A model generated the notes under the pieces. It saw only the letters and a program-made list of their open reading frames with translations. It was not told the origin of the DNA and did not search any database. A stretch of 64,000 nt of DNA, taken from positions 1 through 64,000 of the forward strand of contig CATLFX010000006.1 in assembly GCA_949935795.1 (NCBI GenBank), in the 5' to 3' direction. Every line of letters begins with the position of its first letter. The stretch's first letter is position 1. Origin of the DNA: an uncultured Oscillospiraceae bacterium (GTDB taxonomy: Bacteria; Bacillota; Clostridia; Oscillospirales; Oscillospiraceae). A program made the translations under genes and the position numbers. Of the stretch, positions 1 through 12,105 are shown one piece after another.

Positions 1-2
1 GC

Positions 3-491
3 GACCTGTTCTTCTCCGGCCAGCGGCCCGCCGTCAACGTGGGCCTGTCCGTGTCCCGTGTGGGCGGCGACGCCCAGACCAAGGCCAAAAAGGCCGCCGC
101 CGGGGCCATCCGGCTGGAGCTGGCCCCGTACCGGGAGATGGAGGTGTTCACCCAGTTCTCCAGCGATCTGGACGACGCCACAAAACGCCAGCTGTCCTAC
201 GGACAGGGGCTCATGCGGCTGCTGCGGCAGCCCCAGTACGCCCCCCTGTCCCACCACCAGCAGGTCATTGTCCTCACCGCCGCCATGGACCACGTGATGC
301 AGGACGTGCCGCTGAACAAAATGGACGATTTCCGAACCGGCCTGCTGGCCGCGGTGGAGCAGGAGGGCGCGGACCTGTGCGCCCGCATCGACCAGACCGG
401 CAAGCTGTCTGAGGACGACCGGGAGGAGATTTTGGACCTGGCCCGGGCGTACCTGGCCCGGTTCCAGGCTGTCGGAAAGCAGGGCGGTTGA
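3..491 (+). CDS. atpA: F0F1 ATP synthase subunit alpha, C-terminal part (5' end outside window)
   Basis: Open frame from base 3: DLFFSGQRPAVNVGLSVSRVGGDAQTKAKK...; followed by atpG/atpD/atpC. Confidence 0.95.
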   Translation, partial: DLFFSGQRPAVNVGLSVSRVGGDAQTKAKKAAAGAIRLELAPYREMEVFTQFSSDLDDATKRQLSYGQGLMRLLRQPQYAPLSHHQQVIVLTAAMDHVMQDVPLNKMDDFRTGLLAAVEQEGADLCARIDQTGKLSEDDREEILDLARAYLARFQAVGKQGG

Positions 492-492
492 C

Positions 493-2806
<2,314 letters not shown>

Positions 2807-2807
<1 letters not shown>

Positions 2808-3220
2808 TGGATACCTTTCAGGTGCACATCCTGGCCGCCGACAAGACGCTGTATGAAGGGCCATGCGTCAGCCTCACCATCCCTGCCAGCGACGGGGAGC
2901 GGGGCATCCTGGCCCACCACAGCAGCATGATGGCCGCCATCGTGCCGGGGCTGCTGCGCTACCAGCCGCCGGGGCAGGAGGTCCAGCTGGCGGCGGTGTC
3001 CCCCGGCATGGTGAAGGTGGAAAATAACGAGGTTCTGGTGCTGGTGGACTCCGCCGAGCGGCCCGAGGAGATCGACGAGGCCAGGGCCCGCTGGGAGGCC
3101 GACCAGGCCCGGGAGGCGCTCCTCCAGAAAAAGAGCCGCCAGGAATACCAGCTGGCCCAGTCCACCCTGGCCCGGGCGCTGAACCGCCTGCGGGTGAAGG
3201 GCCGCAGCCCCAACATCTGA
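2807..3220 (+). CDS. atpC: F0F1 ATP synthase subunit epsilon (ATG at 2807; GTG at 2804 alternative)
   Basis: MDTFQVHILAADKTLYEGPCVSLTIPASDGERGILAHHSSMMAAI; TGATG overlap with atpD. Confidence 0.92.
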
Positions 3221-3300
3221 GCCTGGTCTTGATAAATTTTCCAATCTGTGTTATCCTCTCACCATGAGGACAGGCTTTTGCGGAGAAAGGACGTGGGCTT

Positions 3301-4383
3301 ATGGTGAAAAAGGTGCTGAAATGGGCCGGCATCGTTGCCGGCGCGGCGGTGCTGGCTGTAGTGGGCTTTATCCTGTGGCTGACAATCACTGAGTACCGCC
3401 CCGCCGCAATTGAAGATATCGTGGATGTCAAAGACAGCGGAGCGGAACACATCCTTGCTGTTGGGGACAGTTTCACGGTGCTGACTCAAAATACTGGTTA
3501 TGCCGGTCTGGGCAAGGATTCCGATTTCTTTATGGACGGCGGCAGGGATGTAAAGCCGTCCAAAGATCAGGTGAATACCAATGTGGTGGGGCTGGGCGCG
3601 CAGATTGAAGACCAGTCGCCGGACGTGTGCTTACTCCAGGAGGTGGATGACCTGTCCGACCGCACTTATAACACAAACCAGCGTGCCTTTTACTTTTCCA
3701 CTATCTCTGACAGCGCAAACGGCCCTTGCACTGATGCTTACGCCCTGAACTACTGCTGCAACTTCGTCCCCTATCCCCTGCCCCCCATCGGCAAGGTACG
3801 CAGTGGTCTGCAAACCATCAGCGTTTTCCCCGTGGAGAAGGCCCAGCGCGTCGCCCTGCCCTGCCCCTTCTCCTGGCCGGTGTCCACCGCCAATCTGAAG
3901 CGGTGCCTGCTGGTCAGCCGGGTGCCGCTGGAGGGCTCCGATAAGGAGCTGGTGCTGGTCAACCTCCACCTGGAGGCCTACGACGGCGGCGAGGGCAAGG
4001 CCGCCCAGACCAAGGTGCTGGCGGACCTGCTCACCGCTGAATATGAGAAGGGGAACTATGTCATCGCCGGGGGCGACTTCAACCAGACCTTCCCCGGCGC
4101 GCTGGACGCCTTTCCCATCCAGGACCCGTCCCTGTGGACTCCCGGCGTGCTGGAGGCGGACATCCTCCCCGAGGGCTGGCAGTTCGCCTGTGATCTGTCC
4201 GTCCCCAGCTGCCGCCTGCTGAACCACCCCTATGACCCGGACCCGTCGGGCAACCAGTTCTACGTCATCGACGGGTTCATTCTCTCCCCCAATGTGCGGC
4301 TGGACAGCGTAGAGACCATTGACCGCCAGTTCCAGTACACCGACCACAACCCGGTATCCGCCCGGGTGACGCTGGAACCGTAA
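3301..4383 (+). CDS. Membrane-anchored endonuclease/exonuclease/phosphatase (EEP) family protein
   Basis: N-terminal TM segment; VCLLQEVDD, VNLHLEAYDGG, GGDFNQTF, TDHNPVSA motifs of the EEP fold. Confidence 0.85.
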   Translation: MVKKVLKWAGIVAGAAVLAVVGFILWLTITEYRPAAIEDIVDVKDSGAEHILAVGDSFTVLTQNTGYAGLGKDSDFFMDGGRDVKPSKDQVNTNVVGLGAQIEDQSPDVCLLQEVDDLSDRTYNTNQRAFYFSTISDSANGPCTDAYALNYCCNFVPYPLPPIGKVRSGLQTISVFPVEKAQRVALPCPFSWPVSTANLKRCLLVSRVPLEGSDKELVLVNLHLEAYDGGEGKAAQTKVLADLLTAEYEKGNYVIAGGDFNQTFPGALDAFPIQDPSLWTPGVLEADILPEGWQFACDLSVPSCRLLNHPYDPDPSGNQFYVIDGFILSPNVRLDSVETIDRQFQYTDHNPVSARVTLEP

Positions 4384-4396
4384 CTGAATACCGCTC

Positions 4397-4429
4397 AAGA
4401 GCGCCGGAGGCTTCTCCGGCGCTCTTTTT
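4397..4429 (+). terminator. Rho-independent terminator after EEP gene
   Basis: AAGAGCGCCGGAGGCTTCTCCGGCGCTCTTTTTC hairpin plus T-run. Confidence 0.85.
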
Positions 4430-4476
4430 CATGTTTCCCCGGAAACTGCGCATGCTATGGAAAAGGGGGAACGACC

Positions 4477-6195
4477 ATGGACATTTTTCAGCTTCTGAGC
4501 ATGGCGGGCGGACTGTCGCTGTTCCTGTTCGGCATGGACCTGATGGGCCAGGCCCTGGAGCGTCGGGCCGGGGACGGCCTGCGGGACCTGCTGGGCCGCC
4601 TCACCACCGGCCGGGCGGCGGGCCTGCTCACCGGCCTGGGGGTGACGGCGGTGATCCAGAGCTCCTCCGCCGCCACGGTGATGGTGGTGGGCTTCGTCAA
4701 CTCAGGGCTGATGACCCTGCGGCAGTCCATCCACGTCATCATGGGAGCCAATATCGGCACCACCGTCACCCCCTGGCTATTGAGCCTGGCTGGGCTGGAC
4801 GGCGGCAATGTGTTCGTCCGGCTGCTGAAACCCTCCTCCTTCACCCCCGTTCTGGCGGTCATTGGCATCGTGCTCTACATGGCCTTTCCAAACACCAAGC
4901 GCCGGGACACAGGGGTCATCCTGCTGGGCTTCGCCACCCTCATGACCGGCATGGAGACCATGTCCGGGGCGGTGTCCGGCCTGGGGGACTCCCCCGGCTT
5001 CCGGCAGCTCTTTGTTCTGTTTCAAAACCCCCTGCTGGGCCTGCTGGCGGGAGCCCTGCTTACCGCCGTCATCCAGTCCAGCTCCGCCTCGGTGGGCATT
5101 TTGCAGGCCCTGGCCGCCACGGGACAGGTGTCCTACGCCGCCGCTATCCCCATCATCATGGGACAGAACATCGGCACCTGCGCCACCACCCTGCTGGCCG
5201 CCATCGGGGCGGGCAAAAACGCCAAGCGGGCGGCTCTGGTCCACCTGTCCTTCAACACCGCCGGCTCCGCCCTGTGGCTCACGGTGTTTTGGGTGGTGAA
5301 GGCCGCCCTCCGCCCCCCGTTTCTGAATACCTCCGCCTCCCTGGCGGGTATCGCCGCCGTCCACACCGGCTTCAACCTGCTGTGCACCCTGCTGCTCCTG
5401 CCCCTGTCCGGCGCTTTCGAGGGACTGGTCACCCGGCTCATCCCCGACGGCCCCAGGCCCGAGCCCCCCGCCCAGCTGGACCCCCGGCTGCTGGCCGCGC
5501 CCCCGGTGGCCCTGGAACAGTGCCGGGCGGTGGCGGCGAAAATGGCCCAAACCGCCGGGACCGCCCTGCGGAGAGGGATGGCGGCGGTGCGGGAGTTCTC
5601 CCCTGCCCTGGCGGCGTCAGTTCGGGAGCTGGAGAACCAAACCGACCATTACGAGGACATTCTGAGCGCCTATCTGGTGGAGCTCAGCGCCCGGCCCGTC
5701 AGCGGGGCGGACAGCGCCCAGGCGGCCCGGCTGCTCAAGCTCATCGGAGACTTGGAACGCATCTCCGACCACGGGGAAAACCTGGCGGAGTCCGCCGAGG
5801 AGCTGCACAAAAAGGGCATCCGCTTCTCCCCCGCCGCCCGTCGGGAGCTGGACGTGCTGTCCGCCGCCGTGGAGGAGATTTTGGAGCTGGCCCTGTCCGC
5901 CTGGCTGGAGGGGGACAGGGAGCGGGCCGCCCTGGTGGCCCCTCTGGAGGAGGTCATTGACCAGCTCAAGGAGCGGCTGCGCACCAGCCACATCCTGCGC
6001 CTCCAGCAGGGCGGGTGCACCATCGAGGCGGGCTTCGTGTGGTCGGACCTGCTCACCGACCTGGAGCGGGCGGCGGACCACTGCTCCAACATCGCGGAAA
6101 ACGCCCTGGAGCTGGGCCGGCACCCCCTCCGGGAGGCGGACCCGGACTTCCGGGCACAATACGATCGGTTTTCCAAAAAGTACGCCCTGGATTGA
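4477..6195 (+). CDS. Na/Pi cotransporter family protein with C-terminal PhoU-like domain
   Basis: Duplicated VTAVIQSSSAATVMVVGFVNSG / LTAVIQSSSASVGILQALA motifs, MGANIGTT; C-terminal helical PhoU-like region. Confidence 0.93.
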   Translation: MDIFQLLSMAGGLSLFLFGMDLMGQALERRAGDGLRDLLGRLTTGRAAGLLTGLGVTAVIQSSSAATVMVVGFVNSGLMTLRQSIHVIMGANIGTTVTPWLLSLAGLDGGNVFVRLLKPSSFTPVLAVIGIVLYMAFPNTKRRDTGVILLGFATLMTGMETMSGAVSGLGDSPGFRQLFVLFQNPLLGLLAGALLTAVIQSSSASVGILQALAATGQVSYAAAIPIIMGQNIGTCATTLLAAIGAGKNAKRAALVHLSFNTAGSALWLTVFWVVKAALRPPFLNTSASLAGIAAVHTGFNLLCTLLLLPLSGAFEGLVTRLIPDGPRPEPPAQLDPRLLAAPPVALEQCRAVAAKMAQTAGTALRRGMAAVREFSPALAASVRELENQTDHYEDILSAYLVELSARPVSGADSAQAARLLKLIGDLERISDHGENLAESAEELHKKGIRFSPAARRELDVLSAAVEEILELALSAWLEGDRERAALVAPLEEVIDQLKERLRTSHILRLQQGGCTIEAGFVWSDLLTDLERAADHCSNIAENALELGRHPLREADPDFRAQYDRFSKKYALD

Positions 6196-6217
6196 CCTTC
6201 CCTGTCAGATTCTGAGA

Positions 6218-6246
6218 TTGACAGACAGACTCCGCGCCGTTACAAT
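6218..6246 (+). promoter_or_regulatory. Sigma70-type promoter upstream of MATE gene
   Basis: TTGACA (6218-6223), 17-bp spacer, TACAAT (6241-6246). Confidence 0.7.
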
Positions 6247-6286
6247 AGAGCGGGACCTGACTGATTTCACAGAGGGAGGCGGCGGC

Positions 6287-7651
6287 GTGAACAGAGACCT
6301 GACAAAGGGCCCAGTGATGGGCTCCATGCTGGCCTTTGCCGTCCCCATGATTCTGGGCGACCTGCTCCAGCAGTGCTACAACGTGGCGGACACCCTCATT
6401 GTGGGTAAATACCTGGGCAAAAACGCCCTGGCGGCGGTGGGCTCCTCCTTCACCCTGATGACCTTCCTCACCTCCATCCTGCTGGGGCTGTGCATGGGCA
6501 GCGGGGCGGTGTTCTCCATCCGCTTCGGCCAGCGGGACGAGGACGGGCTGCGGGAGGGGGCCCACGCCGCCTTTGCCCTCATCGCCGGATTGACGCTGGT
6601 GCTGAATATCACCGCCTTCCTGTGCCTGGACTGGGTGCGGGTCTTCCTCCGGGTGCCGGAGGAGGTGTGGGGGATGATGCGGGAGTACCTGGCCGTCATC
6701 TTCCGCGGCATCGCCGCCACCTTTCTTTACAACTACTTTGCCTCCTTCCTCCGGGCGGTGGGCAATTCGGTGGCGCCGCTGATTTTTCTGGCGGCGTCCG
6801 CCGGGCTGAACATCGCCCTGGACCTGTGGTTTGTGCTTGGGCTCCGCCGGGGCGCGGCGGGGGCGGCGGAGGCCACCGTCATCGCCCAGTACGCCTCGGG
6901 AACCGGAATCGCCGCCTACACCCTGGTCAAATACCCCCAGCTCCGGCCCGGCGGCGGGCGGTTCCAGGTCAGGCCCGCCCGCGTTCGGGAGATCGCCGGG
7001 TTCTCCATCCTCACCTGCGTCCAGCAGTCGGTGATGAACCTGGGCATTCTCATGGTCCAGGGGCTGGTGAACAGCTTCGGGCCCACGGTGATGGCGGCCT
7101 TTGCCGCCGCCGTGAAAATCGACGCCTTCGCCTATATGCCCGTCCAGGACTTCGGCAACGCCTTCTCCACCTTCATCGCCCAGAACTACGGCGCGAAGCG
7201 GGAGGACCGTATCCGGGCGGGGCTGAAGGGGGCGGCACTGGCCTCCATGGCGTTCTGTATCGCCGTCTCCGCCCTGGTATTTGCCTTTGCCCAGCCCCTG
7301 ATGGGCCTCTTTGTGGAGGCGGGAGAGGCGGAGACCATCCTGGAGGGGGTCCGTTACCTGCGCATTGAAGGGGCGTTCTACTGCGGCATCGGCTGCCTGT
7401 TCCTGCTCTACGGCCTGTACCGGGCCCTGGGCAGGCCGGGGATGTCGGTGGTGCTCACCGTGGTCTCCCTGGGCTCCCGGGTGGCCCTGGCCCATCTTTT
7501 GTCCGCTATCCCCGCCATTGGGGTGGCGGGCATCTGGTGGTCGGTGCCCATCGGTTGGGCGCTGGCGGACGGAGTTGGCCTGCTCTATTACCTGGCCCGG
7601 CAGAGACAGCTCTTCGCCTGGGACCGGGCCGATTCTCCCCAAAGCGTATAG
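6287..7651 (+). CDS. MATE family efflux transporter (GTG start)
   Basis: VNRDLTKGPVMGSMLAFAVPMILGDLLQQCYNVADTLIVGKYLGKNALAAVGSS; RBS GGAGGCGGCG. Confidence 0.93.
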   Translation: MNRDLTKGPVMGSMLAFAVPMILGDLLQQCYNVADTLIVGKYLGKNALAAVGSSFTLMTFLTSILLGLCMGSGAVFSIRFGQRDEDGLREGAHAAFALIAGLTLVLNITAFLCLDWVRVFLRVPEEVWGMMREYLAVIFRGIAATFLYNYFASFLRAVGNSVAPLIFLAASAGLNIALDLWFVLGLRRGAAGAAEATVIAQYASGTGIAAYTLVKYPQLRPGGGRFQVRPARVREIAGFSILTCVQQSVMNLGILMVQGLVNSFGPTVMAAFAAAVKIDAFAYMPVQDFGNAFSTFIAQNYGAKREDRIRAGLKGAALASMAFCIAVSALVFAFAQPLMGLFVEAGEAETILEGVRYLRIEGAFYCGIGCLFLLYGLYRALGRPGMSVVLTVVSLGSRVALAHLLSAIPAIGVAGIWWSVPIGWALADGVGLLYYLARQRQLFAWDRADSPQSV

Positions 7652-7720
7652 CTTTTTCCCGCTGGATGTGGTACAATACCGGCATATCACGCGCAAGCAC
7701 AAAAAGGAAGTGGAATACAT

Positions 7721-10700
7721 ATGGCGGAAGATCGGAATGACGCCCTCCTGCCCGACGGGCAGGAGACTATGATGGTCTATATCAACCCGGAGGTCATCCA
7801 GAGCCTGGCGGATATGTCCGCCAAAAAGGAGCGGGACTTCCGGGAACTGCTGGAGGCCGCCGAGGAGGGCGACCTGGACGCCCAGTACCGGGCGGCTATG
7901 AACTACTGCAACGGCACCGGAGGGGCCCAGCGGGATGAAAAGCTGGCCTTCTATTGGTTTCAGAAATCGGCGGAGGGGGATTACATCGCCGCCCAGTACG
8001 GCCTGGGCCTGTGCTACCTGCGGGCCATCGGCACGGAAAAGGACCTGGAGCGGGGGACCCGGCTGCTGGCCCAGGCGGCGGAGCAGGGCTATCCCCCCGC
8101 CCAGTGCGAGCTGGGGCTGTGCTACGAGCTGGGCACCGGGGTGGAGATGGACAAGGAGCGGGCGGCGGAGCTCTACCGGGAGGCGGCGGAGCAGGAGCAC
8201 GCCCCCGCCCAGTGCAATCTGGGGTTCTTCTACTACCGGGGCATCGGGGTGGAACGGGACTACCAGGAGGCGGTGGGCTGGTTTGAGAAAGCCGCCCAGC
8301 AGAGCTATCCCCGGGCCCAGACCCTGCTGGGGGAGTGCTATGAGCACGGCCTGGGGGTGGAAAAAGATCTGGACCGTGCCCTGGAGCTCTACCGGACCGC
8401 CCATGAACAGGACTACGACGCCGCCACCTGCGCTTTGGGCGTGTGCTACGACCAGGGCACCGGCGTGGAGCGGGACGAAAAGCGGGCGGCGGAGCTCTAC
8501 CGCCAGTGCGCCGACCAGGGCTACGCCAAGGGGCAGTTCCTGCTGGCCCAGTGCTACGAGCTGGGCCAGGGTGTGGAGCAGGACCTTGTAAAATCCGCCC
8601 AGCTCTACCGCCAGGCCCACGAGGATGAGTACCCCCCCGCCACCTGCGCCCTGGGCCTGTGCTATGAGCTGGGCCAAGGGGTGGAGCGGGACCTTCCCCG
8701 CGCGGCGGAGCTCTACCGGCAGGCGGCGGAGATGGGCTACGTGCCCGCCCAGTGCAACCTGGGCTTCTGCTATTACCGGGGCATCGGCGTGGAGATCAAC
8801 GACAAAGAGGCCGTCCACTGGTTCCAGCTGGCCGCGGAAGAGGGCTATCCCCGGGCCCTGGGCCTGCTGGGGGACTGCTACGACTTCGGCTACGGAGTGG
8901 AGGTGGACCACACCAGGGCCGTCCAGCTCTACCGGGCCGCCAGCGAGGGGGGCTATCCCCCCGGCACCTGCTCCCTGGGGCTGTGCTATGAGCTGGGCCA
9001 GGGGGTGGAAAAGGACCTGGACCGGGCCCTGGAGCTGTACCAGCAGGCCGCCGACGCCGGAGACGCCCGGGCCCAGTGCAATCTGGGCTACTGCTACTAC
9101 CGGGGCATCGGCGTGGCGGAGAACAACGATCTGGCCGCCGCCTGGTTTGAGAAATCCGCCCAGCAGGGCCACAGCCGGGCGCTGTTCCTGCTGGGCCAGT
9201 GCTGCGAGGGCGGCTACGGCGTGGACGTCGACCTGGAGCGGGCCGCACAGCTGTACGCCCAGGCGGACGAGAAAGGCCACCCCGCCGGGTCCTGCGCCCT
9301 GGGACTGTGTTACGAGCTGGGCCGGGGGGTGGAGATGGACAAGGCCAAGGCGGCGGAGCTCTACCGCAAAGCCGCCCAGGGGGGGGAGGCCCGGGGCATG
9401 TGCAACCTGGGCTTCTGCTACTACCAGGGCATCGGCGTGGAGCGGGACGAGGCGGAGGCCGTCCGCTGGTTCCAGAAGGCGGCGGACGAGGGCAATCCCC
9501 GGGCCCAGCAGCTGCTGGGCGAGTGCTACGACGGCGGTTTCGGCGTGGAGAAGGACGAGGACAAAGCCTTTCAGCTGTACCGCCAGTCCCACCAGGGGGG
9601 CTATCCCGCCGGGACCTGTGCCCTGGGGCTGTGCTACGAGCTGGGCCAGGGGGTAGAGCGGGACCTGCCCAAAGCGGTGGAGCTCTACCGCCAGGCGGCG
9701 GAACAGGGCTCCGTCCAGGCCCAGTGCAACCTGGGCTACTGCTACTACCGGGGCATCGGCGTGGACGAGGACAACGACCAGGCCTTCCAGTGGTTTTCCA
9801 AGGCCGCCCAGGCGGGCCAGCCCAGGGCCCGCCAGCTGCTGGGGGAGTGCTATGAGAACGGCTACGGCGTGGAGCCCGACATAGACAAGGCGGTGGAGCT
9901 CTACCGCCTTGCCCACGAGCAGCACTTTGCCGCCGCCACCTGCTGTTTGGGCACCTGCTACGAGTACGGCAAGGGTGTGGCGGTGGATAAGGCCAGGGCG
10001 GCGCAGCTGTACAAGGAGGCCGCCGAGAGCGGCAGCGCCTGGGCCATGTGCAATTACGGCTACTGCCTGTATCAGGGCATCGGCGTGGAGATGGACGACG
10101 CCGCGGCGGCGGAGTGGTTCCGCAGGTCGGCGGCGCTGGGCAGCGCCCGGGCTCATTTCCTGCTGGGGGAGTGCTGCGACTACGGCTACGGCGTGGACCA
10201 AGATTATGAAGAGGCCGCCCGGCTGTACGCCATTGCCCACCAGGGGGGCTACCCCCCTGCCGCCTGCTCCCTGGGTCTGTGCTATGAGCTGGGCCGCGGC
10301 GTGGAAAAGGACCTGGACACCGCGGCGGAGCTGTACCGCATAGGGGCGGAAAAGGGCAACGCCCGGGCCATGTGCAACCTGGGCTTCTTCTACTACCACG
10401 GCATATCCGTGGAGGAGGACGACCGCGAGGCGGCAAAATGGTTTGCCAAAGCCGCCGAGCAGCAGTTCCCCCGGGCGCAGTTCCTGCTGGGGGAGTGCTA
10501 TGAAAACGGCTACGGGGTGGAAAAGGACGAAAAAAAGGCGGTGGAGCTGTACACCCAGGCCCACAAGGGCGGGCACCTGGACGGCACCTGCTCCCTGGGT
10601 TCCTGTTACATGAAGGGTACGGGCGTGGAAAAGGACCCGTTCAAGGCCGCCGCCCTCTACGGAGAGGCCGCCGCCCAGGGCAGTCCCCGGGGGCTGTACC

Positions 10701-10930
10701 TGAAAGCCAGATGCTGTGAGCTGGGCCAGGGGACGGACCGGGACCTGGAAATGGCCCGGACCCTCTACCAGCAGGCGGCGGACAAGGGCTACAAGAAGGC
10801 CGTAGACGCCCTGGCCGCCCTGGAGGCCCCCCAAACGCCGGTACACAGCGGACAGCGGGCACGGGAAGTCCCCGAAAAAAAGCCGGAGGCCCCCAAAAAG
10901 CGCTCCTGGTGGCCGTTTAAAAAGAAATAA
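7721..10930 (+). CDS. Large Sel1-like repeat (SLR/TPR-type) protein, 1069 aa
   Basis: About 28 tandem ~36-aa repeats of LGLCYELGxGVExDxxxAxELYxxAAExGxxxAQC type. Confidence 0.93.
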   Translation: MAEDRNDALLPDGQETMMVYINPEVIQSLADMSAKKERDFRELLEAAEEGDLDAQYRAAMNYCNGTGGAQRDEKLAFYWFQKSAEGDYIAAQYGLGLCYLRAIGTEKDLERGTRLLAQAAEQGYPPAQCELGLCYELGTGVEMDKERAAELYREAAEQEHAPAQCNLGFFYYRGIGVERDYQEAVGWFEKAAQQSYPRAQTLLGECYEHGLGVEKDLDRALELYRTAHEQDYDAATCALGVCYDQGTGVERDEKRAAELYRQCADQGYAKGQFLLAQCYELGQGVEQDLVKSAQLYRQAHEDEYPPATCALGLCYELGQGVERDLPRAAELYRQAAEMGYVPAQCNLGFCYYRGIGVEINDKEAVHWFQLAAEEGYPRALGLLGDCYDFGYGVEVDHTRAVQLYRAASEGGYPPGTCSLGLCYELGQGVEKDLDRALELYQQAADAGDARAQCNLGYCYYRGIGVAENNDLAAAWFEKSAQQGHSRALFLLGQCCEGGYGVDVDLERAAQLYAQADEKGHPAGSCALGLCYELGRGVEMDKAKAAELYRKAAQGGEARGMCNLGFCYYQGIGVERDEAEAVRWFQKAADEGNPRAQQLLGECYDGGFGVEKDEDKAFQLYRQSHQGGYPAGTCALGLCYELGQGVERDLPKAVELYRQAAEQGSVQAQCNLGYCYYRGIGVDEDNDQAFQWFSKAAQAGQPRARQLLGECYENGYGVEPDIDKAVELYRLAHEQHFAAATCCLGTCYEYGKGVAVDKARAAQLYKEAAESGSAWAMCNYGYCLYQGIGVEMDDAAAAEWFRRSAALGSARAHFLLGECCDYGYGVDQDYEEAARLYAIAHQGGYPPAACSLGLCYELGRGVEKDLDTAAELYRIGAEKGNARAMCNLGFFYYHGISVEEDDREAAKWFAKAAEQQFPRAQFLLGECYENGYGVEKDEKKAVELYTQAHKGGHLDGTCSLGSCYMKGTGVEKDPFKAAALYGEAAAQGSPRGLYLKARCCELGQGTDRDLEMARTLYQQAADKGYKKAVDALAALEAPQTPVHSGQRAREVPEKKPEAPKKRSWWPFKKK

Positions 10931-10936
10931 CAAACA

Positions 10937-10970
10937 AGAGGGACCCAGCCGCGGCCAGGTCCCTCTTTGC
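10937..10970 (+). terminator. Terminator after Sel1 gene
   Basis: AGAGGGACC...GGTCCCTCTTTGC hairpin. Confidence 0.65.
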
Positions 10971-10977
10971 GTTATCC

Positions 10978-11145
10978 TTAAGGAACCTCTGAACAAATGC
11001 GTCTGCGGCGCTTTGCAGATCTTTTCCACCACAACTTCGTTGTGATTTCTTGAAATAAACACAATTATTCCTGCGAAATCCCGCCTCGTTGTGGCGAAAA
11101 ATCTCTCGCAAATCGCTCTTGCCGATTTATTCAGAGGTTCCTTAA
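10978..11145 (-). mobile_element. 168-bp MITE-like element, copy 1 (opposite orientation to copy 2)
   Basis: TTAAGGAACCTCTGAA...TTCAGAGGTTCCTTAA termini; reverse complement differs from copy 2 at about 5 of 168 positions by eye. Confidence 0.85.
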
Positions 11146-11177
11146 ATCTGAGCCAGTGCCGTGGAAACTCCGTCTGG

Positions 11178-11996
11178 TCAATACCGCTCCATCACGTGGA
11201 TGCGGAACTGCCCGGTGACGGTGAGGCCGTCCAGCGCCGACAGCCGCTCTGCCCCCGCTTTGGGGCTCTTCCAGTAGTAGGGGGTCATGCGGAACAGGTC
11301 CTGGACGCTCCGGCTGTCCGGCAGGGTAAACCGGACCTCCACCGGGACCACGTCCAGGTAGCGGAAACCGGGGTACTCCTCCCGCTTCTCCTCGTTCTCA
11401 TAGGGGCGGTCGTACACCGCCTCTTTCAGCTCCCACAGGTGCCGGGGGCCGGGGACCACATAGAGAAACCTGCCCCCTGTCCGCAGCACCCGGGCAAACT
11501 CCGACCCCGCCAGAGGGGAAAAGCAATCCGCCAGCAGGTCCACGGACCCGTCCGCCACCGGGAGGTGGTACACCGTCCCCACGGCCAGCTCCGCCCCCGG
11601 ACAGCGCCGGGCCGCCCGCTTCACCGAGGGCTTGGACAGGTCCACCCCCGCCGTCCGGCCCCCCTTGGCAGCGATCACCCCTGCCAGGGTCTGAGTGTAC
11701 CAGCCCTCTCCGCAGCCCGCGTCCAGCAGGGCGGCCCCGGCGGGGGCAAGCTCTGAGACCAGTCCGCACAGCCTGTCCCGCAGGGGCCCATACCAGCCCC
11801 CCTCCAGAAACCGGGTGCGGGCGGCGGCCATCTCCTTGTCGTCCCCCGGGCTTTTGGAGTGGCGCAGGTTGGCGGGGAGCAGGTTCACGTAGCCCTCCCG
11901 GGCCAGGTCGAAACTGTGGCCGTTTTGGCACAGATACCGTCCCGGCTCCCTCACCAGCGCCCTGCCGCACACGGGACAGCAAAACAGGCTCTCCAT
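11178..11996 (-). CDS. RlmA-like 23S rRNA (guanine-N1)-methyltransferase family protein
   Basis: N-terminal zinc-type CPVCGRALVREPGRYLCQNGHSFDLAREGYVNLLPAN; SAM motif LLDAGCGEGWYT. Confidence 0.88.
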   Translation of the reverse strand: MESLFCCPVCGRALVREPGRYLCQNGHSFDLAREGYVNLLPANLRHSKSPGDDKEMAAARTRFLEGGWYGPLRDRLCGLVSELAPAGAALLDAGCGEGWYTQTLAGVIAAKGGRTAGVDLSKPSVKRAARRCPGAELAVGTVYHLPVADGSVDLLADCFSPLAGSEFARVLRTGGRFLYVVPGPRHLWELKEAVYDRPYENEEKREEYPGFRYLDVVPVEVRFTLPDSRSVQDLFRMTPYYWKSPKAGAERLSALDGLTVTGQFRIHVMERY

Positions 11997-12063
11997 GGGT
12001 CCTCTCCCCTCTCGCTTCCAATTGCTTGGGACTATTATACCACAGTTCTTGGCCCTGACGCAA

Positions 12064-12098
12064 GGCTCCCCTCGAAGCGCAACGCTTCAAGGGGAGCC
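12064..12098. repeat. Perfect or near-perfect 35-bp palindrome (bidirectional terminator-like)
   Basis: GGCTCCCCTCGAAGCG CAA CGCTTCAAGGGGAGCC. Confidence 0.7.
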
Positions 12099-12105
12099 TC
12101 CATAT

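Noticed and set aside
4431-5960. 509-aa plus-strand ORF in alternate frame of the Na/Pi cotransporter
   Set aside because: Overlaps the true frame; Arg/Pro/Gly-rich frame-shifted translation.
7721-10930. DNA-level tandem repetition considered as CRISPR or satellite
   Set aside because: Repeats are degenerate, in frame and clearly encode Sel1 units; no constant repeat with unique spacers.
6053-11062. 1669-aa minus-strand ORF antisense to the Sel1 gene
   Set aside because: Low-complexity repetitive product mirroring the plus-strand Sel1 repeats. High GC removes antisense stops; plus strand has clear homology.
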